From: Gallionella sp.
GTDB taxonomy: Bacteria > Pseudomonadota > Gammaproteobacteria > Burkholderiales > Gallionellaceae
Direction: 5' to 3'
DNA length: 51,464 nt
NCBI GenBank assembly: GCA_027311105.1
Contig: DAICZN010000113.1
Span: 1-51,464 of the forward strand
This document shows, one piece after another, positions 1 to 7,035 of the stretch. Each line of letters opens with the position of its first letter. Position 1 is the stretch's first letter. The translations under genes were made by a program, and so were the position numbers. A model generated the notes under the pieces. The model saw nothing but the letters and a program-made list of their open reading frames with translations. It had not been told where the DNA came from and did no database searches.

Positions 1-242
1 GGGGTGATCTTGTTCAGCACGTCGGCGGCCGCATAGCCCAGCATGCGCTCGGCGCCGACGTTGAAGATCTGGATCACGCCCTTCGCGTCGGTGGCGATGC
101 TCGAAAAGTTGGCGCTGTTGAAGATCGCGTTCTGCAAAGCACCGGTTTTAAGCAGGGCTTCCTTGCGCAGATTCTCGGTGAATCCGGCCGCAGTGCCGTC
201 GTCATCGCGGAGTCTGGATGAGTCGTAGTATTTTCCAATCAT
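1..242 (-). CDS. PAS-domain signalling protein, N-terminal part (runs off the window)
   Basis: The ORF track does not list this gene because it has no stop inside the window. Read on the minus strand from an ATG at 242, the frame stays open to base 1 and gives about 80 residues. The part from about residue 30 has the look of a PAS sensor domain (AIFNSANFSSIATDAKGVI, then FNVGAERMLGY). PAS domains of this kind usually precede a histidine kinase or GGDEF/EAL output domain; which one follows here cannot be seen. The RBS is weak (GGAC about 8 bases before the ATG), so the true start could lie upstream. The family call is good; the start is uncertain. Confidence 0.7.
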   Translation of the reverse strand, partial: MIGKYYDSSRLRDDDGTAAGFTENLRKEALLKTGALQNAIFNSANFSSIATDAKGVIQIFNVGAERMLGYAAADVLNKIT

Positions 243-514
243 GGCCGAGTCCAATGTAATGCGTGAAGAAGCGTAAAACGATCTTGTTGCCGGGGGGCGC
301 AAGAGCGCAAAAAATCCAGCCGGTATGTTTCCCGGCATGGCGATATTCCGATATGGAGTGCCGCTCTTTGCCGGCTGATACCGTTGCCTGGCTTGCCTGT
401 CACTCCGGGTCTTCCGCGCATCATATTCCTTCCGCAAACACGCACATCCCCGACTCGGGGCTATCATGCCATTCATCAGTTGGGGCCATCTGTGCTCCGG
501 AACACATAAGTCTG
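243..514. other. Intergenic region with no supported gene
   Basis: The gap lies between the Crp-like gene and the PAS gene, both reading leftwards. The short ORFs listed here (239-445 minus, 263-538 plus) have low-complexity, shadow-like translations and no convincing RBS. I see no clear terminator or operator in it. Confidence 0.4.
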
Positions 515-1255
515 TCAAAAACCTTTGTCATGTTGTAAATCACTCAGTAAACGATGAAACTCTTTCCTGACCACGATGTAGCACTCACAGGTGCGCGCCT
601 CCAATCCCGAGCGATCAAGCACTGTGATGTGGCCGCGGCGGTAGCGAATTATTCCCGCTTGCTGCAAATGCCCTGCTGCCTCGGTGATGCCTTCACGGCG
701 AACTCCCAGCATGCCGGCGATCAGTTCCTGGGTCATGGTCAATTCGTTCGAGGTCAGCCGGTCGAGGGTTAACAACAGCCAGCGGCACAATTGCTGCTCC
801 ACAGAATGATGCCGGTTGCAGGCCGCAGTCTGGGACATCTGTGTCATTAATGCCTGGGTGTAACGCAGCATCAAGCGCATCAGCGGTCCGGCGCGGTTGA
901 ATTCTTCCATCATCAAGCGCACTTTCAGGCGGTAACCCCAGCCTCCGGTCTGCACCGTGGTGCGACTGGGTGTGGTGTTGCCTCCCGTGAAAAGCGAAAC
1001 TCCGAGCACGCCCTCATTACCCACTCCCGCGATCTCCGCCGTCGCGCCATTCTCCATGACATAGTGCATCGACAGAATGGCAGTCGTCGGAAAATAGGCA
1101 TACTGCAATTGGCCGCCGGATTCACAGATGACTTCGCCGAGCGGCATGGCGACCAGCTCCAGATTTGGTGTGAGACGTTCCAATATTTCCGCAGGCAGTG
1201 ACGCGAGAAGGTGATTCTGATTCGGAGTATGGCCCGCGATTTTAACTATGCTCAT
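515..1255 (-). CDS. Crp/Fnr-family transcriptional regulator
   Basis: A 246-residue protein with an N-terminal cyclic-nucleotide-binding-like beta-roll domain (about residues 20-130) and a C-terminal winged helix-turn-helix (about 155-235; MTQELIAGMLGVRREGITEA is the recognition region). It has no Fnr-type N-terminal cysteine cluster, so an oxygen-sensing iron-sulfur role is not supported, and the ligand is unknown. The listed ORF starts earlier, but I prefer the ATG at 1255 (MSIVKIAG) because GGGGG lies 7 bases before it. A perfect 16-bp palindrome with a suitably placed -10 box lies upstream on the same strand, which suggests that the protein regulates itself. The same module precedes the gsp operon. 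Confidence 0.85.
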   Translation of the reverse strand: MSIVKIAGHTPNQNHLLASLPAEILERLTPNLELVAMPLGEVICESGGQLQYAYFPTTAILSMHYVMENGATAEIAGVGNEGVLGVSLFTGGNTTPSRTTVQTGGWGYRLKVRLMMEEFNRAGPLMRLMLRYTQALMTQMSQTAACNRHHSVEQQLCRWLLLTLDRLTSNELTMTQELIAGMLGVRREGITEAAGHLQQAGIIRYRRGHITVLDRSGLEARTCECYIVVRKEFHRLLSDLQHDKGF

Positions 1256-1411
1256 TGACATGCCCCCAGAGCGTACGACCGATAACACCAAAATCACAAT
1301 TAACGACAGCCCCGCGACAGCTTGCCCGCAAAGGCCCGCCTCGCCAAACGCAATGCCACTGACCGCTTGTTGATTATACTTCTACCGGTACATTGAATAA
1401 GTATTTCGGGG

Positions 1412-1454
1412 AGTATAGAAGGGGCAGCAAATCGCATATGTACGCTAGCGTACA
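1412..1454 (-). promoter_or_regulatory. Crp-type operator plus -10 box, upstream of the Crp-like regulator
   Basis: TGTACGCTAGCGTACA (1439-1454) is a perfect 16-bp palindrome. On the minus strand a TATACT -10 box follows at 1417-1412. The palindrome centre falls about 41.5 bases before the predicted transcription start (about 1405), the classical position for class II activation by Crp-family proteins. The module reappears at 4092-4134 with the same centre-to-box distance. The leader to the start codon is about 150 nt. Confidence 0.7.
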
Positions 1455-1549
1455 CAAGGAGGCGGGATAATGGCTCCGGGTAGTTTTTTTCTGCTGCGCA
1501 AGCGCAGGGTAATTTGACGCAAGTTTCATATGCGGGCTTATGTACGGTA

Positions 1550-1667
1550 TCGCACAGAACTTGCCGTTGAAAGGCGGGATGATGGGCCAGATGTTTAATC
1601 TCCCTCCTGATGAACATCTGACGTTGTTGGGCCCGGTTACGGCAATCCCGTTCCGGGCCATTTTTTT
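1550..1667 (+). ncRNA. Candidate small RNA with an anti-Shine-Dalgarno loop and intrinsic terminator
   Basis: No plus-strand gene is present here, yet the stretch ends in a good intrinsic terminator. A hairpin CAGATGTT/AACATCTG (about 1592-1622) exposes a CU-rich loop containing CTCCCTCCT, complementary to Shine-Dalgarno sequences. This is followed by the GGCCCGG/CCGGGCC terminator and seven T residues. A -35-like TTGACG lies at 1514-1519, but the -10 box is poor, so the 5' end is a guess. The hairpins are seen in the sequence; the small-RNA role is inference. Confidence 0.4.
1630..1667 (+). terminator. Rho-independent terminator
   Basis: Stem GGCCCGG/CCGGGCC with an inner ACGG/CCGT extension, then A and T7. 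It reads on the plus strand, where the only upstream candidate transcript is the small RNA proposed above. Confidence 0.65.
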
Positions 1668-1770
1668 ATGCATGAAGACAGAAATCACAGCGGGCGGCTT
1701 TGGAATACGGTAAGGAGAAATGAAAAAACCGGCGCGTCGTTCTGGCGAATTCAGCGAACCGTGAATGCCT

Positions 1771-1899
1771 CGTCATTGCAGCAAGGCTTGAGCCGCGAGC
1801 AAAACGCGGCAGAGGCGAAGCCGTCGCGGCAATCCGGATGGTTTAAGCAAAATGCATCTTTAGTCCTGCCGGATTGCTTCACTTCGTTCGCAATGACGG
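1771..1899. repeat. Interspersed repeat with inverted ends (CGTCATTGC...GCAATGACG)
   Basis: The ends are inverted copies of one another: the left begins CGTCATTGC, the right ends GCAATGACG, and both carry CAATCCGG/CCGGATTG inside. Elements of the form CGTCATTGCGAnCGAAGnGAAGCAATCC are common noncoding repeats in proteobacterial genomes. This explains why the 143-residue ORF listed at 1668-2099 should not be taken as a gene. Confidence 0.65.
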
Positions 1900-2148
1900 C
1901 AAGGGTGTCATGGATTATTAAAGTATCAATAGTCAGGCGGCCAGTCGTTTCACCGGTAGATTCATGTCGTCATGCCTATACCCATGGCCTGCCAAATCTG
2001 TTCACAGCTAATCCCGGCAATGCGGAGCCAATGCGCGCGCGAAAAATTCTCCTTCATATGTGTGCTCGCGAACAGAGCCGGCTTATGAGAAGTGGATAAT
2101 CCCGATCACTGGCCGGATGGCCGAATCAATGCACCGCGGAGGATCAAA

Positions 2149-2592
2149 ATGAAAACAACCAGCAGTCAACAGGGACATACCCTGATCGAAAAAATTACTG
2201 CTGTCGTGGCTGGCGGATTTGCCGCCGCGCTGCAGCTCCCGGAAAACCTGATCCGCTCCGATCAGGAACAGTTGGCCGCGGTCAAGCTGGATATCGAAAA
2301 ACTGATGCAGGCGCTTAACCTGTACCGTCAGGACAATCAGCGCTATCCGGTTACGGAACAGGGATTGCAGGCCCTGGTCAGCCAGCCGGCCATCACACCG
2401 CTTCCGGCCAACTGGAAATCAGGCGGATATATGGAACACCTGCCCTGCGACCCATGGGGCCACCCCTACCAATACCTGAATCCCGGTGTGCGGGGTGACA
2501 TGGAAATTTACAGCCTGGGTGCCGATGATGTGCTCAACAGTGATGATATCGACACCGACATCAGGCTCCTTGTAACTCCGGGTTCCTGGTAA
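2149..2592 (+). CDS. GspG-like type II secretion pseudopilin, orphan, with unusual N-terminal helix
   Basis: A 147-residue protein whose body is a clear GspG (major pseudopilin) domain: YRQDNQRYPVTEQGLQALV, then WKSGGY, CDPWGHPYQYLNPG and YSLGADD. The prepilin peptidase site is recognisable (QQGHTLIEK) but carries His where GspG normally has Phe. The following segment (ITAVVAGGFAAALQLPEN) is short and broken by Leu-Pro-Glu-Asn, unlike the long hydrophobic helix needed to pack in a pseudopilus. The start at 2149 follows a GGAG-type RBS. A terminator follows. gspH, I, J and K are not nearby, and the gsp operon begins 1.8 kb downstream. It may be a specialised or decaying pseudopilin. Confidence 0.75.
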   Translation: MKTTSSQQGHTLIEKITAVVAGGFAAALQLPENLIRSDQEQLAAVKLDIEKLMQALNLYRQDNQRYPVTEQGLQALVSQPAITPLPANWKSGGYMEHLPCDPWGHPYQYLNPGVRGDMEIYSLGADDVLNSDDIDTDIRLLVTPGSW

Positions 2593-2665
2593 TTCAAAAC
2601 TATCCTCGCGGATATCTCCCACAGAAATTCCGCCCGCAGGACGCACGCGATCACGAGCATACAAG

Positions 2666-2696
2666 ACCCGGAATGTCACATCCTCCGGGTTTTTTC
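2666..2696 (+). terminator. Rho-independent terminator after the GspG-like gene
   Basis: Perfect 7-bp stem ACCCGGA/TCCGGGT with an 11-base loop, followed by a T run. Confidence 0.8.
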
Positions 2697-3101
2697 TGCG
2701 CAAACCATCATGGATCATCGTAACGGCTGGGCCAGCTGCAAGCCGAAGGAACCGGGACGGGTTTTTCAGCTGAAGATAATGGTTCGCCTCAATGAATGGC
2801 TGAATTGCCGTTCAATTTTAAACTTCCCCGAATTCCTGTGCCTGCCGATGAAAATATATTCATCTTATGTTTGTCAGCGCACGGTAAGCGCTCTGCACAA
2901 CGCCTATAACGATATTGTCGATGGCGGTCTCAAGCCAGTCCAAATCCTAAGCTGGTCTGAAAAAACCGGTACGAGAATTTGCCTTCGCCATGAAGTAAGG
3001 AAAACCAACGTTGAGGTCAGGGGTCATTCACTCAAGATTGAGAATACGCAGGGATTTTTTACTCATTATGTTTCGGCAACAACCTTTTAAGGAGACTCAA
3101 A
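2697..3101 (+). other. Upstream region of the DUF3494 gene; no supported gene
   Basis: About 400 bases without a convincing coding region. The listed 126-residue ORF (2710-3090) has no recognisable domain, no good RBS and an irregular composition. The segment presumably holds the promoter of the gene at 3102, but I cannot place it. GGAG precedes the 3102 start. Confidence 0.4.
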
Positions 3102-4025
3102 ATGAATCATCTTCAAAAACATTTTTCCGCAAGCCTGATTGCACTGGCCGCGCTGCTGGCGGCACCGCTTCAGGGAGCCTGGGCTGTAACCGCACCGGTA
3201 CTCGGTACGGCGGCAAGCTTCGGTGCCCTTGGTGGCACCGGGGTAACCTGCACCAGCCCCATCCCGGCGCTCCCGGCCATCACTGTCGGCGGCAATGTGG
3301 GTACGCCAGGCACCGCACCTACCCTGGTGACCGGTTTTCCGCCTGACTCTCCTCCCCTGTGCTCGTTGTCAGGCACGGTTCAGCTGGGCGCCACTGCGGC
3401 TTACGCCGACTTCATGACGGCCTACACGGCGATTGGCACGAATGATCCCTGCCCGGCTGACGCGGCGCACAACCTTAGCGGCGATCTCATCGGGAAGACT
3501 CTTTCGCCCGGTCTCTACTGCATCAGCGGGGTTGGACTGCTGTCGGGCCAGTTGACTCTCGATGGCGGCGGCAACAAAAACGCGGTATGGGTATTCAAGG
3601 CCGATACCAGCATCACGCCAATTGGCGGCTCGGTAGTCATGGCCAACGGCGGCAATGCGTGTAACGTGTACTGGCGTACCGGCACTGCAGTGTCACTCGA
3701 CTCGACGCAGTTTGTCGGGAATATTCTCGCCGGATCAGCCATCACCTTTACCGGCAGCGGCTCAAGCCTGACGGGTAGCGCGTTGGCGCAAACAGACGTA
3801 ACCTTGACGGGTGCCAGCATCACGGCCTGCAATGCATCTGCCGGTGGCAATGGCGGTGGCAATGGCAACGGCGGTGACAATGGTGGTGACAATGGTGGTG
3901 ACAATGGCAACGGCCATGATGGCGGTAAAAATCACCATAGCAAGGACCATGAAGGTTCCTCGAACAACCCTTTTGAATCTGGCGATAATCACAACGGCAA
4001 CAAGGATCACGGCAGCGACAACTAA
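3102..4025 (+). CDS. Secreted DUF3494 (ice-binding-like) protein with Gly/Asn/Asp/His-rich tail
   Basis: A 307-residue protein. Residues 1-28 form a Sec signal peptide (ends GAWA). Residues 30-245 match the DUF3494/ice-binding-like beta-solenoid family: LGTAASFGALGGTGV near the start, LSPGLYCISG, AVWVFKADTSI, NACNVYWRTGTAV, FVGNILAGSAITF and GSALAQTDVTL. In many non-polar bacteria the fold occurs in exported or adhesive proteins, so ice binding should not be assumed. The last 60 residues are low-complexity, with repeated GGDN units and His/Asp/Lys patches that could bind divalent metals. No sortase, OmpA or T9SS anchor is visible. It stands alone between two terminators, next to secretion genes; being a secretion substrate is only a possibility. 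Confidence 0.85.
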   Translation: MNHLQKHFSASLIALAALLAAPLQGAWAVTAPVLGTAASFGALGGTGVTCTSPIPALPAITVGGNVGTPGTAPTLVTGFPPDSPPLCSLSGTVQLGATAAYADFMTAYTAIGTNDPCPADAAHNLSGDLIGKTLSPGLYCISGVGLLSGQLTLDGGGNKNAVWVFKADTSITPIGGSVVMANGGNACNVYWRTGTAVSLDSTQFVGNILAGSAITFTGSGSSLTGSALAQTDVTLTGASITACNASAGGNGGGNGNGGDNGGDNGGDNGNGHDGGKNHHSKDHEGSSNNPFESGDNHNGNKDHGSDN

Positions 4026-4057
4026 TCCTGCCATCATGTAGTCATCAAGAAACAGGA

Positions 4058-4085
4058 AAAAAGGACCCTCGCGGTCCTTTTTTTC
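4058..4085 (+). terminator. Rho-independent terminator after the DUF3494 gene
   Basis: Stem AAGGACC/GGTCCTT with a 5-base loop, then a run of T. It separates the DUF3494 gene from the gsp operon promoter that starts only a few bases further on. Confidence 0.85.
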
Positions 4086-4091
4086 GTCTTG

Positions 4092-4134
4092 TGTACGCTA
4101 ACGCACATATCCCCTGCGCGGCCATCCCTATACT
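4092..4134 (+). promoter_or_regulatory. Crp-type operator plus -10 box, upstream of the gsp operon
   Basis: TGTACGCTAACGCACA (4092-4107) followed by TATACT (4129-4134). The operator centre is 29.5 bases before the -10 box, exactly as in the module upstream of the Crp-like gene, and flanking bases are also shared (CTTGTG before, CATAT after, CTATACT-CCCG at the -10). The predicted start is near 4141. The leader to gspL is then about 220 nt and contains a GCCGGC/GCCGGC hairpin near 4200. Confidence 0.65.
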
Positions 4135-4363
4135 TCCCGGGACAATTGATCAACCTGACAAGTGAACAAGTTCTTGCGGGCAATGCGTTTCGTACGGTGC
4201 CGGCGACGATGCCGGCGATCGCGCTGCATCAGGGGCGCGGGATTACCCGACTGATCCGTACAAACCTGATCCAACCCGCAGGGCATGTTAAAATATCATT
4301 ATTGGCATGACAAAAGTGTATTTTTCCATGCTACTTCTTAGTTAGTAAAGCCGGCGAGACCCC

Positions 4364-5704
4364 TTGAGCACACTCTATATCCGCTTACCTTCCAAAGCCG
4401 CCGCCGACAGCGCATCCCAATGGCCTGCCCTGCCCTGCATGTTCGCCCTTGCATCAGATGGTAACTTGTCGCATGGCAGTGCAATCGAGCGCCAGGGCAC
4501 AGCGCCTTTGTCAGACCTTGCTGGCACGATAGCAAAGGCGCAACGCGTGGTGGTACTGCTGGCAGGCAGCGATGTCACCGTATTGCGCATGCAGATCCCG
4601 CCGTTATCGCCGGCCAAATTGAAGGCGGCATTGCCCAATCTGGTCGAAGACCAGTTGATCGCTGACCCTGACGACTGCGTGGTGGTCGCCGGAGGCACAG
4701 CCGGCGGTTTGCGCACCATCGCTGTAGCGCAACGCTCCCGGATCGAGATTCTGACCAAGGCCTTGCGTGCATTCGGTGCGCGCCATATCACGGTATTGCC
4801 CGCGCAACTGTGCCTGCCCTGTCAGGCTGACCAGCCGGGCAGCGTAATCGCCGCCGTCAACGACCGCAATGACGATGACCAGAATGCCGGTATCGACATG
4901 ACGCTGCGCCTGTCGGAACAGGAGGGTATCGGCCTGGCGATCACGCATGAAAAGGATGACTCTGCAGCAGCCGTGGCAATACGCACCCTGTGCGCGGTGG
5001 TGCCCGAAAATCCTGTCATCCTGTATGTGCCGCAATCGATGGTGCGCGCCTACCAGGAGGTGGTCAATGATGCCGCCCCGTTGAATAAACGCATCAGCGT
5101 ATTCGCCGACAACTGGTCGCGCTGGATTGCCGGCGCCAATCTCATGAAACTCGATCTGACGGCGGGCCTAATCGAGGGAGCAGGCCCCGTTATGGACTGG
5201 CGCCCGTGGCGCTGGCCGCTGGCGCTGGCTGGCTCGATCCTGGTCATCAATCTTTCCGCGTTAAATATCGACTGGTGGCACATGAAAAATGAATCCGGCT
5301 CGCTGCGCGCGGCGATGCTCCAGATTTACAAATCGGCTTATCCCAAGGAATCTGTCATCATCGACCCCGCCGCGCAAATGCGCCAGAAGATCGCTGCCGC
5401 CAAACATGATGCCGGGATCGCCGCACCGGATGACTTTACCGCCATGACTGCTGCCCTGGGCGAGGCGTGGGCGGGTGTTGCACAGGCGACAGCGGACAAG
5501 CCGGCAATTGCGATAGCCGCGCTCGAATACCACGATCACAGCCTGTTAGTTCGCCTGAAGCCTGTCCTGAGCCGGGTCGAAGGGCCCGCCGGCGATATGC
5601 CGACACAACAGATGAAAACCGCACTGGCCAAGTTTGAACTTACGCTTGATCTTGCTCCCGCAGAGTCCGGGGCGGTCGTCTGGAAAATCAGGAGCGCCAA
5701 ATGA
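4364..5704 (+). CDS. gspL: Type II secretion system protein GspL
   Basis: A 446-residue inner-membrane assembly protein that couples the GspE ATPase to GspM. The N-terminal cytoplasmic part (1-280) has the actin-like GspL fold (QIPPLSPAKLKAALPNLVEDQL is characteristic). One transmembrane helix lies near residues 285-305 (WRWPLALAGSILVINLSAL), and a periplasmic domain follows. The start is a TTG; an ATG start would remove the conserved first strand. Near the C-terminus the residues PVLSRVEGP are encoded by a copy of the widespread GCCTGTCCTGAGC-CGAAGG repeat, so a short repeat appears to sit inside the reading frame without breaking it. gspM overlaps by 4 bases. The upstream neighbours gspH-K usual in such operons are absent. 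Confidence 0.9.
   Translation: MSTLYIRLPSKAAADSASQWPALPCMFALASDGNLSHGSAIERQGTAPLSDLAGTIAKAQRVVVLLAGSDVTVLRMQIPPLSPAKLKAALPNLVEDQLIADPDDCVVVAGGTAGGLRTIAVAQRSRIEILTKALRAFGARHITVLPAQLCLPCQADQPGSVIAAVNDRNDDDQNAGIDMTLRLSEQEGIGLAITHEKDDSAAAVAIRTLCAVVPENPVILYVPQSMVRAYQEVVNDAAPLNKRISVFADNWSRWIAGANLMKLDLTAGLIEGAGPVMDWRPWRWPLALAGSILVINLSALNIDWWHMKNESGSLRAAMLQIYKSAYPKESVIIDPAAQMRQKIAAAKHDAGIAAPDDFTAMTAALGEAWAGVAQATADKPAIAIAALEYHDHSLLVRLKPVLSRVEGPAGDMPTQQMKTALAKFELTLDLAPAESGAVVWKIRSAK
5558..5585 (+). repeat. Short interspersed repeat inside gspL
   Basis: GCCTGTCCTGAGCCGGGTCGAAGG closely resembles the common intergenic repeat CCTGTCCTGAGCTTGTCGAAGG. Its translation (LSRVEG) is the usual signature of that repeat when it falls in a coding region. 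Confidence 0.55.
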
Positions 5705-6213
5705 AATTGGCCGCGCTGATGCGTCAATCCAGGCAAACCTTCCTGGAATTCTGGGCGGCGCGCGATGAGCGCGAGCGGTCCATGCTTGCCGTGGCGGCGC
5801 TGGTCGTGGCACTTGGCCTGGTTTATATCCTGTTGATCAATCCAGCCCTGGCCGGTCGCGATAGCCTGAACAAAAACCTTCCCTTGCTGCGCCTGCAAGT
5901 CGCACAGATGCAGGCATTGGCAAAACAGGCCGCGGTGCTTTCCGTCAAATCAGCCGTTCCGCCGGCAGCCATGTCCAAGGAAAACATCGAGGCAGCGCTG
6001 GCACGCAGTGGCTTGAAGCCGCAGAGCGTGCTGCTGACCGGCGACTACGCCAAGGTGCAGCTCGCCTCGGTTTCGTTTTCCGCCACGATGGATTGGCTGG
6101 ACGACATGCAGCAAACCGCCCTGCTTTCCGTGGTTGATGCCAATATTGTCGCACTGCCCAAGCCCGACATGGTCAACGCGACGTTTACCCTGCGGCAACC
6201 CTCGCATGAATGA
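5701..6213 (+). CDS. gspM: Type II secretion system protein GspM
   Basis: A 170-residue bitopic membrane protein, the usual GspM length. The N-terminus is cytoplasmic and charged (WAARDERERSML), followed by one transmembrane helix (about residues 30-48, VAALVVALGLVYILLINPAL) and a periplasmic ferredoxin-like domain predicted to pair with GspL. The motif F-W-x3-D/E-RE before the helix is typical of GspM. It overlaps gspL by 4 bases, so translation is probably coupled. Confidence 0.88.
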   Translation: MKLAALMRQSRQTFLEFWAARDERERSMLAVAALVVALGLVYILLINPALAGRDSLNKNLPLLRLQVAQMQALAKQAAVLSVKSAVPPAAMSKENIEAALARSGLKPQSVLLTGDYAKVQLASVSFSATMDWLDDMQQTALLSVVDANIVALPKPDMVNATFTLRQPSHE

Positions 6214-6261
6214 TTCGAAATTCAAAATGCCGGCCCGGAAACGGCATAAAAAGGGAATACA

Positions 6262-7035
6262 TTGCGCCGCCTGTTAATATGGTCGCTGGCAGGGATTGCC
6301 AGTATCGCGCTCACCGTGCTGATGTTTCTCCCGGCAACATGGATGGCGTCGATTGTAGACAAGCAGACTGCGGGCCGATTGACGCTCGGGGACGCGCGTG
6401 GCACATTGTGGCGCGGTTCGGCCTTCATTGGCGGCGCGGCCGGGGATAACGATCCGGTAACGCCGCTTTTGCCGGGACGATTTTCGTGGCGCTTGTCCCC
6501 GATGCTGCTGCTGGGAAGTGTCAATGCAGAGCTGGAAAACGCCGCGGCATTGTCACAGGCCATCAGCGTGACAGGCAACTGGCATCAATGGCAAGTGAGT
6601 CCGGGGGCGGTTGTTTTACCGGCACAACGGCTGGCCGCACTGGGCGCACCGCTGAATACAGTGCAACCGTCGGGCCAGATGCTGTTGTCATGGCAACCTC
6701 TGCTGGTGACACTGCAGAATGGAAGGATAGGAATGTCCGGGACCATGAAACTGGAAATGACCGATATAGGTTCGCGGCTTTCATCGGTCAAACCGTTGGG
6801 CAGCTATGAACTGGTACTGGCCTGGCGCGGGGAGCAGGCATCCGTGATGCTCAATACGGTTAAGGGACCAATGTTGTTGAACGGTTCAGGGACGCTTGAC
6901 AATGGGCGCCTGCAATTTTCCGGCACGGCGCAAGCAGATGCGGGACAGGAAGACAGGCTGGCGAATTTCCTGAATTTGCTTGGGCAAAGCCGCAGAGTTG
7001 GCGATAAAAATATTGTCGCCCTAGAATTCAAATGA
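6262..7035 (+). CDS. gspN: Type II secretion system protein GspN
   Basis: A 257-residue protein with one N-terminal membrane anchor (about 5-25) and a periplasmic beta-rich domain. It has the features of GspN: LPATWMASIVDKQTAGRLTLGDARGTLWRG near the N-terminus and FSGTAQADAGQEDRLANFLNLLGQ near the C-terminus. GspN is an accessory T2SS component, present in only some systems, with a poorly defined role near the secretin. The start is a TTG with GGGA upstream. It overlaps gspD by 4 bases (ATGA). Confidence 0.85.
   Translation: MRRLLIWSLAGIASIALTVLMFLPATWMASIVDKQTAGRLTLGDARGTLWRGSAFIGGAAGDNDPVTPLLPGRFSWRLSPMLLLGSVNAELENAAALSQAISVTGNWHQWQVSPGAVVLPAQRLAALGAPLNTVQPSGQMLLSWQPLLVTLQNGRIGMSGTMKLEMTDIGSRLSSVKPLGSYELVLAWRGEQASVMLNTVKGPMLLNGSGTLDNGRLQFSGTAQADAGQEDRLANFLNLLGQSRRVGDKNIVALEFK

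Noticed and set aside
1668-2099. 143-residue plus-strand ORF
   Set aside because: Most of it is the interspersed repeat with inverted ends; no domain and no RBS.
2710-3090. 126-residue plus-strand ORF
   Set aside because: No recognisable domain, irregular composition, no good RBS; more likely the upstream region of the DUF3494 gene.
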